A stretch of DNA of 64,000 nt from Orthonyx spaldingii (lineage: Eukaryota > Chordata > Aves > Passeriformes > Orthonychidae). The notes beneath the pieces are model-generated. The model did not search any database. It saw only the letters and a program-made list of their open reading frames with translations, and was not told the DNA's origin. The DNA lies in the NCBI GenBank assembly GCA_013397795.1, contig VZTJ01005971.1, forward strand, positions 231,351-295,350. Reading direction: 5' to 3'. Position 1 is the stretch's first letter. Each line of letters begins with the position of its first letter. Position numbers and translations under genes: made by a program. Shown piece by piece: positions 13,013 to 24,096 of the stretch.

Positions 13013-13450
13013 CACTCCTTGGCTCTCCAGTTGACAAATCAGGTCGTGGGAACCAGGGAACCTTGTTAGGGGCAATATTGCCACTAGTACTCTCTCCCAG
13101 TACCGGCTGGGATGTGCCATTCCTCAACAAGCATGACACCCGTACCCTTTTGGATCCTTGGAGTATCCTATTCTGAACTAGTCATTGCAAAGGATACAGT
13201 AGCCTTCAGGCCAGTCACAAGAGGATGCTTCTGCCACTTTCTCCTTGTTAAGCTCATCTCAGCCTCCAACACAACAACCTGTTGGGATCCTTCTGTCATT
13301 TCAGAAATCAAGAGGGGTTCTTCCCCCTTGTACCCGGATGGCATTAGGGTACACGGTGCTTCACTTATGCATGGAAGTCTTATATCCCCGTGTTTCTGAT
13401 GTCCAGGCTATCAAATCCAGAAGAAATGAGAAAAATGTAATTTCTTTATT
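13013..13450 (-). pseudogene. pol: ERV-L pol remnant: protease end to start of reverse transcriptase
   Basis: This is the upstream part of the same ERV-L pol gene, cut off by the nested LTR. On the minus strand, 13163-13127 encodes GYSKDPKGYGC, and the stretch ending at 13013 encodes QLESQGV. Both are typical of the protease-RT linker and RT N-terminus of ERV-L. Reading continues across the LTR into the RT palm at 12673-12458. Stops and frameshifts are present. The upstream limit is unclear. Sequence to about 13690 is somewhat GC-richer and may be gag or more protease, but I could not confirm it. Confidence 0.75.
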
Positions 13451-14156
13451 ACAGAATAAAGGACTGTGATGGTAAATCGCTCAGTTGTGGCAAACTGAAA
13501 GAGCTGCACAATCAGAACTCACAAACCAGACTGGAAGTTTCAAATTTAAATGAGGCTTCAAGTGGGGTTTAGGCAATACCACCAGCACCCACTGTGTCAG
13601 TCCAATCCAAGTCCTACTATGGGCATCATCTCTTAATAATTCCTATCTGACATCGGAGGTCTTTTCTTCTGGAGCAAGGAAAACTAGCACAAGGACATTC
13701 CTTCCATTGGTTTAAATTCTATTCATATATTAGTGAAATAGAATTCAATGTATTTTAAGTTCTGTCTTTGAAACCTTCACAATCCTATACATGTTGAACA
13801 TGTCTCTATTCTGTTCAAAGGCATTTAAACTGTTCAGATGTAGGCTACATTTTTTAAAATAATAATAATTAATAAAATATGTCTTCATCTCCACTCGTGT
13901 TGCTGTGTGTTCTAGTCCAGACTGCTTTTCAGGAAGAGTAGTAAGTGGACTACATGACGAGAAGATTATTTAAAAAGTCAAGGCACTGTTCCTGTTCAGA
14001 GAAAATATTTTATTAGTGGCAGTGAGGAAGCTGTGGGAGACAAGCCTCATCTTCCTTCAACATTACCAATAAAAGCAAGAAAATCAAAGAGGAAAAAGTG
14101 ATAGATATAGTCTCTTAAAGTATATGTAATTTCAGGTCTGCAAAACAAAAGCTGTC

Positions 14157-14278
14157 TTATTTCTTTCCCTCCTTCCTTCCCTGCCACCTTCCCTCTGTCA
14201 CCTCAGCCATAGTTTTCTCCTTCCCCTCCTCCTTCCTTCTTTTTCTCACTCTTTTCCTCTCTCCCATTATGTCCCATC
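14157..14278. repeat. Polypyrimidine tract on the plus strand
   Basis: About 120 bp dominated by C and T, with repeated CCTTCCTTCC-like units and few purine breaks (mainly around 14185-14212). Such tracts can form triplex (H-DNA) structures and are common microsatellite-like features in vertebrate DNA. Confidence 0.8.
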
Positions 14279-15409
14279 AGTGTATGGAGTTTACAACTTC
14301 TTACAGCTTCTTAAGTGTTGAATCTCCTGATATGTAAATTCCTTATGTTATTTTATGGAACTTACAAGCTCTTCAATCTTAGAGAAGCAGGACTTGTAAA
14401 TTTTTATAAAATAGTGAGTATGTATTTCCCTATCTATATTTAGATGTGCATTTATGCAGTTTAGACATTTTCTGCAGTTGCAGAAGGCAGAGGTTCAGAA
14501 ATCTATCTGAAGTCTTCCATGTTTTGATTAGTTGATCACTGTAAGGTCAGATTACAGATGAGATCCAATATAGCCCCCAGTCTTAAAATTTTTATACTTT
14601 GTAACTTTCTCACAGTAATATTACCTCTGAGATGAAGTACTTCATTTTTTTATGGGAAAATTATGCTGTACTGATACCTGTGAGAGACTTTCACAGAGGA
14701 AAAAGATACACTGCCTTAAGTTTTATACTGACTCCGTAGCTGACTAGTTAGTACCTGTCCTAAATTTGTTGAGACATAGAAGGTCTACTACCATGAACAT
14801 TTCCCAGGTTAATAAATGCTTTTGTTTTGTTGCCTATTTGAGTTTTTCCTTACTTTAATATAAATTCTTTACTTCTAGTTACTGAGCTGTTTTTTGCTTT
14901 GGTCTTGTTCTTTTTTTTTTTCCTTCCTTCAGCATTACTTCATATCTAAAAGTAACTGCTTAGGACAGGGTGTTAAATACATTCTTTCTGAGATCATTAG
15001 TTAAACAAAGCCATCAACTCTTCCAATGGAAGTTTGGTTAGATCATTGAAAACAAATGCTTCAAAGAGAGAGAGAAAATATGTCAGTTTTGGCTTCCCTC
15101 TCATCAGTTTGAAAGCATGATTATGGTAGAAAAAAAAAAAGGGAAATGCACTAATAATGGCTAATGGCATAATTTCTTTTGCTGTTGAAGTTCAGGCCAC
15201 AATGCCTCTATTCAACTTTTTAAAATTCTATTTTACTTCTCTAGAATCAGATACAGAAAATTATGAATAAGCAAAAACATAGATCAATCCATGTTCCATG
15301 CAGGGAAAGACGGATTATAAAAGCACTTTTACTAATACACAATCCATTGCCTGATATTCACAATCTAGCAACTATTTTAAGTATAGATCTCCCTGCATTT
15401 GTTGATTTC

Positions 15410-15435
15410 AGTGTGCCTCTACAGGGAGGCACACT
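15410..15435. other. Perfect 10-bp hairpin with 6-base loop
   Basis: AGTGTGCCTC at 15410-15419 pairs perfectly with GAGGCACACT at 15426-15435 around the loop TACAGG. It is not part of a recognised RNA gene, and there is no T run to suggest a pol III terminator. Confidence 0.8.
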
Positions 15436-16700
15436 AATTGCTTTAACCATACTAATCAAATCTGAACTTCACCACCTGAACAAAATGAGGCTGACTCAGT
15501 TAATTTCCCAGTCTAGAAGTACAACAGGGGAGAAAGATGGAGTTAAGCTTAATTGTTACCTATTAACCTTGACTAATACTTTACAGTAAAATCACAAATA
15601 TACATTATAGTAGCTTTTCTTCTCCCTGTCCTTGCAGTCTGAAATATAGATGCAGTCTAAATCCCATTGACTTTCAGTACGATGTATTCTCCTGAGTTCG
15701 TTAGGTTTTGCTGACCTGAGCTAGGCGCTTCTATTAGAAAACTTTTTCTTTTCTTTTAAGGAACAACTTTGTAAACCACTGGGGAGGTAAGAATAAAGCT
15801 TCATGTATTAAAAGTATAGAATCTACTTCAAAGGAGATAAACTAGATGGAATATCAACATGGTGAAAGAGTTTAGAATAGATGAAAACTACTCTATTTTA
15901 GACAAATACCTTATATTCCAGATCAGCCTGTGCTATTAGGCAAAGTTATCAGATAGTTCTGGCCTCTATCTCTTGGAAAAAAAATGCAACACATTCATCA
16001 TAAAATAAAATCTTACGAGGAATAATGGGGAAATAATTACAATCAATGCAATTTCCACAACATTAGAAAGCTTTCAGTCCATATGAAGACAAAAGAAAAG
16101 ATTAACTGCAACCTGTATTAGGGGTGTATTAGGGGTGGAAAATCAGATAACCAGCTGGCAACTAGAAAGGATAAAAATCACCTCTCTGTCACTACACTAC
16201 TTTTAGAGCAATAATGTTGAACTGGTTATAAATACTTCCAAAGGAATCATACAGGGGCTAACTGTATAATAAGTTAACTTTGGTCCAGTTAGAGAGGCTG
16301 TTACAAACAAGTCATTCTGTTATTTTAACAATCTATTTAATTCTTTGTTTTCTATTTCATATATGTATGTATACACACCTCCCAGTATTTCTGTGAGTAC
16401 CTACAGAGAGAGATCTTCAAAGCAAGCATTCAACAAAATCAGGATGTATAGACTTGAGATTCACCTTCACCTACTCAAGTAAGATGTTTTGTACTACTCT
16501 GTGTTCCATCTCCATTTCTCTACATCATACATCCTTGATGTTTTGTAAGAATTCCAGTTTCTTACAAAAATATGGTAAACATTAGCTGTTTAATTTTAAT
16601 TTTTCCTCATAATTCTATTCATTATGTTTACATTCTTATTCTTTTGTGAGAATTCATAAGTTCTTAAAATACAGCAGTTATAGTAGTTTTTGTTATGTTT

Positions 16701-16726
16701 AACCCAAGCCACTCTATGATTCTATG
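16701..16726 (+). mobile_element. Possible CR1 LINE 3'-terminal fragment
   Basis: The segment starts AACCCAAGCC and ends TCTATGATTCTATG. It closely resembles the last bases of CR1 elements, including the 8-bp ATTCTATG tail repeat that follows the conserved AACC block. Only about 26 bp are recognisable, so chance or a very old copy are both possible. Confidence 0.45.
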
Positions 16727-19700
16727 TTGAAAATGTAGAAGCTTTAATGTTTACTTTTTTATTAAAAAAAACCCAGTGGTTTAGAGAATTATTAAAATCA
16801 CCAAAAATCTGGGGAAGGCAAGGTGCTAAACTTCCACAAATAATTTCTGTCAATGAGTCTGGTCCATATTCTTCTACTGCACTAGCATTAATATTGTTTT
16901 AAAGCTAGGACCTATTCTTTCTGTAACCCTAGGGCTACCTACACAGTACTAGCACATTTTGAAGAAATCATTTTCCTTTATGTAAATAGTAAAGAGAAAA
17001 TTAAAACATATAACTACATTAGCCTCCCATGTTGCAATAACATAATGGTTTTCAAGTCCAAGAAGAGGAGAAAAACATGTTAAATTTTAACCACGTGTTT
17101 TAATTGTATATTGAAATTATTTGCCCTGACTGAAAATCTATAATCAGAGTGGACATTTCCTCAGTGGAATTTTCAATTCCTTTTCTTCCCCAAGAAATAA
17201 ATTCACTAAAATATCTGTAGTGGGATCTTTGAGTAGATGGTTTAATAGGCTTTGACAGCAATTCAATAGCTGTATCTGGAAGGCCTGTTGTTTGAAATTA
17301 TTTCTTGGTGTGTGACAAGAGATTAACTTAAAATTCATTTGAGAGGACAAAACTCAGTCCTGCCTCAAGAGCTGAATTCTTCTCCTACTGTACTTCCTCC
17401 ATAATTGCAGGCGTTCCATCAACATCTAAATCAATGTCAAAAACAAGGTCAGAATAGTCACTGAAGTATTTCAGGTGGTCCCCAATGGAAAATACAGTAG
17501 AAAACATAAAATAAATAAACAACAATAGAAATAGATAATGTGAAAATTTCCACGTTTTCCAGTGTGTTTCCTTAATATGGATGCCCTGAAATACTACTAA
17601 GGTAACATTGAAGGCTGAATAGTGTAGATTAGTGCATATGACAAATGTATTTCTGAGATCTTTTTGCATGACTTACAGATACCTGTTGACTTCCATTTAA
17701 TTTATATGACTTAGAGATACAAGCTCTTCCCTACTGTTAGAAGTGACTTATTTCTCTTAAAAGTTGATATAGTAAATGAATAGCACCTTCTACTCTTTTT
17801 CCCACTAAGAAATTATTGATTTGCTATGCATGTCTACAAAGTTTGTTCAGACTCTTTTGACTGGTTTTGGCTCTGACTTTTCAATTATAAGAAGAGAGAA
17901 ACTGAACAGAACTGAAGAAGTGAACAACAAAATTTGAGAGGACTATAGTTCCCTGAACTCATTGCTGAGTAGGTTGTCTGGTAGGGATGCTGTAAGAGAT
18001 TAAAAGAGTATATCTGAAATTATTTCTGAGGAAAATGTGATTGCCCTGTAAAGCTGTTAAGTGTAGGCTTGTCCAAAATAATCAACAAAAATAAAACACT
18101 GCAAATAAATACATCTGTTTAAGATTACTTACTTTAATGCATTTATTAGTTCCTTATATAAAATACAGCTACAGAGAAGTATGTGTCTTCTAAATATAAA
18201 AAAGATTATTGTGATTTAAGATGATGGACCTGCAATTTACTCTGACTGCAATGTGACACAAACAACTCAGGCTTGATTTTCAGGGTTTTGTGTTTGCAAA
18301 ATGAGTAGTCTTCCTTATGTTAAAGAAATGGAAAATGAGTAGTAGCATTGATCTCTGTGTAAATAAAGGAGGTACCGTCAGGATTGATTCATTTTAACAC
18401 TCCTTCCATGGAGAAATGAAATAGAAAAGAAAATGTGAGTATGGTAAGGATAGAGAATTATTTTACATGAATTACGTGATGTTTTACTTATGTTTGGTGT
18501 GGGGCCCTGCTGAAACATGGCCACCTGTGATAAACAGCTGTTTGGAAAATTGACTGATATTGGCCGCCATATGCACCAGTTTAGCAAGAAGAAGAATATC
18601 TTGCATTTGCCCTTAACAGATTCGCAATTAAAGCAGTATATATATTTTTTTTTACTTCTAGGACAAAATGTAGTAACAAAGATTTTGTTTGGTAACTTTT
18701 TTTGGTAGTAAAGAAGAATGTTTTTCTAACTCAAAAGGGTTATGTCAGCTGCTCACCTTCAGAGAGAAAACGTACCCTATCCTTATTCCATTTCTTTTTC
18801 CACTGTATATTCAAAAAGGACAGAAGATATTGTCTCACTCGAGATAATATACTCACCTTGTGAGCAGTATTTAAAAATATGGAAAGACTTGGGAATACTT
18901 TAATCCAACAGTAGGACTTAGTGCATAAGTAGTTATATCTGCATCCCCAGTCCTAAAACTTCTGACAATCTCATCTCCTCCAATGCAATGGTTTCTCCAG
19001 CTCAGATGTTGCAGAACAGGTGGTATTTCTGAGGATGTCTCTACAAATCCCATTTTATTTCCATATAAGTTGTAGAATTGAAAGAAAGAGTGTAGCAAAA
19101 TAGCAGGATCTCTTTCAGCAATATTACAGTGGTGGATTATACAGGACCTCATGGATAGACTGAGAAAACTTGTGGTAACTCCCAGGCCTCTATAAGTTAT
19201 GGCAGTTATTGGTCATCAGCTACCTCATCTGTTCTAATAGTTGACTCACCACAGTAACTTCTGAAAAAATCTGGTGCAATATGATGGAAATGCATGGATA
19301 TGCTTGATGCTGAGAAACTGGTCAATACTAGAAAATTTTAATATGACTAGCTGAAAGAGTGAGATTGTCATCAGTATTTCAGATATATGCAAAGTTATTA
19401 AGGTTAAGGTTTTAAATATATAAAAAACATTAGAAAACTGCTGGATATCCAGATTTTTTACACTATATTTAGTGCAAAATCTATATTTACCTATCAATAA
19501 TTACATCTGATATAAAGGTGAACACATGCACAGCCTTTTAAAATTCATATTAAATGACATGTCGACTACTGTGATTTACATCCCCTTCAATTCTTTGATG
19601 ATTTATTCAATGGCCATGAATTCAGTAATATTTCTAACTATTACAGTAATAGGACTTCTAAAACCTTCTTGAGCAGACAGAATTATTTTGAATGAATTTA

Positions 19701-19851
19701 GAAACTTGAGTTAATATATTTATTTTAAAGGTCTTTGATGGGAAAATGTATAAATGTAATCAGAAAGTTTAAATGAGCTTTATTGATCATTAGAAAGCTT
19801 TTCTGCTGCTTGATGTCATCTGTAAATATGGAAGGAAGCATTGGATTGATT

Positions 19852-20386
19852 TGTGGCAAAGACTCTATAACTCCTTAAAGTTATAAAGTAGGCATGTTTA
19901 TTACAGCACTGGACACATGAGAGATAATTCTCGAAAGATCATGAGCATCTTCTGCTTCCACAACTCCACATATATCTCGTTACATGTTACATATGCATCA
20001 AATTGCACAACACACTTACTCATATTCATTAACCTGTCCCGCTTCATATTATAACTAGCTTGCATGTCCACTACGCTTACGCAATGCCGCCTGGTGATCG
20101 AGGGCCAGGGTCTCTGGATGAAGTAATAGTCTTCCTCTTGATGAAGTAAAAAGTCTTCCTCGGGTGAACTTTATAAACTCTGAGCACTTGGCGTGCTTCC
20201 TGGTCCCTCGGTCCAAGTCCGAGCCTCAAACTTGGATCTGGCCAGTCCAAGTCATGCTTGAATCTTCTCTCTCAATAGCCTAGCATCCTCCCATCCTGTT
20301 CTGGTGAGTATGATAGATGTTAGCAAGCAGCATACATTGTTTTACAAGGTACCTCTACTAAATCGTTTCTTAACCCATCAAATCCC
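19852..20386 (-). mobile_element. Solo LTR of an avian endogenous retrovirus (about 535 bp)
   Basis: On the minus strand the order is promoter, then R, then U5. There is a TATA box (TTTATAAAG, around 20175-20168), a long transcribed leader with an internal 23-bp tandem duplication, AATAAA at 19902-19897, and a U5 ending TTGCCACA at 19852. The left flank TTGATT (19846-19851) recurs at 20387-20392, a candidate 6-bp TSD, which sets the right end at 20386. The LTR would then start GGG instead of TG, so this end may be mutated or wrongly placed. An alternative end with canonical TG lies at 20380. No internal retroviral sequence is seen. Confidence 0.72.
20117..20162 (-). repeat. 23-bp imperfect tandem duplication inside the LTR
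   Basis: Units 20117-20139 and 20140-20162 share GATGAAGTAA and GTCTTCCTC with few differences. They lie just downstream of the TATA box in minus orientation, so within the former transcript leader. Confidence 0.8.
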
Positions 20387-21544
20387 TTGATTCAGGATAT
20401 AGATTTCCCTACTCACATAATTAAATCAGTTAAGATTATTTATATTAATCAACAGTAACTACTCTCTGTGAACAATGAAGAAAGAATCTGAGCTGATGTC
20501 AGAAGTTGTACTTATCTCTAGGCCCTATTTTCAACTGTTGAATTTGACCAAGACATAGCAAAGTCAAGAGTTATGAGAAAACAGTCTGAGCCACGAGCTT
20601 TCAAGACCAAATTACTTTCTTTTAATATACAGAAATATTTGAATGAAGCCTTAGAAAATAACATGCATCTTCCCCTGAAGCTATGCAGAGGTTCTATGAA
20701 AACTGAATAACCAGACACAGCATACTTCTTGAAGGAAGAAATAATTATTTACCATTAGAAGAAAAAAATAAAGGGGAAATAGGGTAAATATTTTGTCTTG
20801 TTTAAAGAGAAACTCTTAGGTAGAGTTCTGGGATCTAACTTCTCTCCTAACTTTGTAGCTTAGATACACATGGACTTTTGCAATTAGTCCACGTCTTCTT
20901 TTTCAGTGAGAAAGTCCTGCTTTTAATGCTGTGATCTGCCATTGAGTGGAAAAGCTTGTCAAGCAAAGAGAAGCCTCACAGTACTGATCCCTAGACCACA
21001 TAATTCAGTTAAAATCATCAAGACTTCTAGTAGTTCTGTGAAAAAACATGGTATTTCTGTAAACACAAACTACAGCTAAGAACCAGCTACTTAACCCTTC
21101 CACACCAGGCCCACAAATGTTGTGTCATGACAGGAAACTCTCTGAGGCAGTGGCAAATCTTTTTCAGGTTGTCCTTACATTGGCAGTGCCTGAATCAAAG
21201 AATTAGTGCCTTCACTTGGACAGTTCCCTATTATGTACTTTACATTATTCAATAATCAGAACAAAAAGTTGTATTCCAAGAAGACCTTAGTGCAAAGTCA
21301 ATCAGTACATTCTCAGATGGGCATTTTGTTTACTAGCCTGCTACTTAGGCTGTTTTCCATTCATTTTCATTCTGGGACAATAAATATTGCATCATCTGCT
21401 GCATACAGGACACTTCAGCAAGATAACCCTGATGTGTGGTGAGTAGGACCACTAAAACCAGTGTTTAATTTCCCTCAGGCTGCAGCAGTCTGGAATCTAG
21501 GTTATCTTCTCCTGTACTGTGAATGCAATCAATGCAGCTATGTT

Positions 21545-21546
<2 letters not shown>

Positions 21547-21577
<31 letters not shown>
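21547..21577. repeat. Poly(A) run of 31 bases
   Basis: An uninterrupted run of 31 A on the plus strand. It could be the tail of a processed insertion, but the upstream sequence matches no gene or SINE I recognise and no flanking target duplication was found. A simple homopolymer expansion is equally possible. Confidence 0.9.
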
Positions 21578-21580
<3 letters not shown>

Positions 21581-24030
21581 GGCAATATCATCTGGTTGAT
21601 ATTGAAATAAGAAGCTCTGTTAAGTTCTCGCTTCAGGACTCCAATCTCTGAGTCCTGAGGAGGATGAAAGTACCTAATGTATACCCGGGAGTTAGATGCC
21701 AAAACTTCAAAAGAGAACTCTGAACATATGCCATGAGTAAGAGGCTTTTTCCTCCTTTACCCCTTTCCTTTCATAGGTACTTTCCACTCAAGATTTTTGT
21801 ATTATGTAAATGTTAGAACAGGACATGGCTGTCTGTGTCAGCCAACCATACAAGAAAACAGCTTAAATCCCCTGTTTGTCTTGGCACCTTCTCTTTAGAT
21901 CTGGTAAACTCAAACTTACAATTATAAAAGACAAAATTGGAACTAATAAGCAGCTATGTAGGGTTTAGCTGATTTTAGCCTTAATGGTTTAATAACTAGG
22001 AAACAGTCTTAATGTTCCTATCTTCTACCCTCTCTTTGGTTTCTGATGTTTATCAGGTACTCTTAAGCAATAGTCCTTAAGCTTTTTATGTTTTGTCTAT
22101 TTGCAACTACTATCCTCGTAAAGAACTGGCTCTCTAAATACTGAGCTATAAGGATTCTAATTTCCTTACCTCCCAAACACTGATCTCTTAGATCCATATA
22201 CACATTAGCTCCATGAACACAGAGTACATGAGCCACAGACTGCAAAAAAGCTCATTCTAAAAGCTCGGTCCCTTTCTTGTAGGCCTGAAGTAATGAAACA
22301 TTAGGGCTGTAATAGGTTTATTAAATTCACACAGAAATGGCTCAGATGTACCATATTAAGTCTCCTGATAGTGCTGTGTACTTGAAGTATTAATAGTTTA
22401 TTTATAAGATTTTATTATTATGGCTGAAACCTTAAAAGAAAATTTGGTAGATTCTTTAGACCTTTATTAAAAGAATAAACATAGATACAGAGATTTTGTT
22501 GACGGAAACTTCCTTTTATGTAATGGCTAACTGAAACCATTTCAATATACTTCAACATGTTAGATACTAGAGGAAGGGCTAACTATTCTGGATTTTGTAG
22601 TAAATCCACATAATGGAGAGAGGTTTTATGAAAAGCAGTAGTCTTAGATATCTCTATTTTTTTGTATTTTCTTTTTTTCCCTTCAACTCCAAATGTTTGC
22701 AGTATGGCACATTTTAATGAGACTCCCTGTTAGCTTTCAAACTTCTGTATTTTTTCACATGGTCACTGTCTTAATTTAAAACACGGACTACCGATTTCTG
22801 GGCTGCTGAATCTTTGTGAATCATGAGCCATCACAACCATATATAATATGCATATTTTTGTGGATTTGTCTGGATTTATATCTGGTAAAGTTGTTGCTCT
22901 GCATCAGGGCTCCTGTACCAGAGATACTTCCTTCACTCTGTCTACCAAAGTGATTCTGATGCTTCAGGAATTTTTATCCCTCTATACATTGATATCCATT
23001 TTTAATAGATTTCACAGTAAGCATTTACTCTCATTTGTGTTGTCACATTCATTGTTCAACAGCCAGCCTTTAATTTCTTCAGTCCTTGGAGCAGAGGTTG
23101 TATTTATCCTGCTTGTTACTTGCATGAACTATGCAGCAGAAAGCTGTGACTATTGAACTAATAACTTGCTCTGAATGGGGTGAAAGCACAAACAGTGCAG
23201 AGGATAGTGAGTAAATAATCTGGTTTTCTGCTGTTTGCTGTCAGCGTGAAGAGGCTTTGTGGGTCAGCTCCAGTGGGATGGCCAAATGAGATTAAGTGAA
23301 AACTTATAAATAAAATTAGATTGAAAATGTCATATGATGCAACCAAACTTGAATTATATTTCTTTGCAAATAGGTGTGTAGTGTTATTGGACCAGAGTGG
23401 GGAAAATGAAACTATGAAGATTCTTCTTCCACAGCTACTGAAACAAGAAGGTTATCTAACATGAATATCATGTCATTAAAAGACATAAAACTAGAAGATA
23501 GATGCAATACACTAGAATCCTGGGAAAAATTCTACTATAAGTAGTATGAAGCTACAGAGCCTTTTAATGACATTTAAGCAAATAGGAAAATGATTCCTCT
23601 AGACTACTTTAAATTTAATATAAAAGTTGATGGGTGTAACCACTACTTAAGAAATGTACTGCTGCTACCTATCACTGAGTGCACAAGTTAACGTTGCCAC
23701 CATAAACCCAGCATGGATAGGGTACCCACAAAATTATTTCTCCCATTGAAAGAAATTACACCTGCAAGTAGAAATAGCCTGATGAAGGTTAAACTATATC
23801 TGTAATGCACTGCATTTCTGATATTAACTTTATGTTATATCAAACCTATATGGTAAATCCTATTGCAGTCTCATGAGCGTGAGCTACTGATAATTCACCA
23901 TTATTTTCCCAGATGTTTGGATCAATGCTTTAATCTGAACCTTTGTTATATACTGGTGTTAAATTTCCTTTTAAATTAGTGATATTTCTAAACTTCAGAG
24001 ATTTACAAATTTCACAGTTAGTTTCAAGAT

Positions 24031-24096
24031 TTTTGGGGTTTTTTGTTTGGTTGGATGTTTTGGTTTGGTTTGGTTTTGGTTTTTTGGTTTTTCTTT
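24031..24096. repeat. G/T-rich simple repeat (GGTTTT-like)
   Basis: Degenerate runs of GGTTT and GGTTTT units on the plus strand, some 65 bp long. Low-complexity DNA with no sign of telomeric TTAGGG units. Confidence 0.85.

Larger units (their letters stand above)
13450..19851. other. Non-coding AT-rich DNA, no gene recognised
   Basis: The frames here are short. The longest are 15263-15589 (plus, 108 codons) and 17669-17385 (minus, 94 codons). The second has a hydrophobic stretch and an acidic C-terminus but resembles no family I know, and neither has a convincing start context or splice sites. Contents noted separately are the pyrimidine tract at 14.2 kb, a perfect hairpin at 15.4 kb and a possible CR1 tail at 16.7 kb. 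Confidence 0.6.

Noticed and set aside
17385..17669. 94-codon minus frame with a hydrophobic segment, possible small membrane protein
   Set aside because: Resembles no known family, AT-rich codons, no regulatory context. Length is expected by chance in 64 kb on two strands.
24031..24096. Interstitial telomeric repeat
   Set aside because: Units are GGTTTT-like and irregular, not TTAGGG/CCCTAA.
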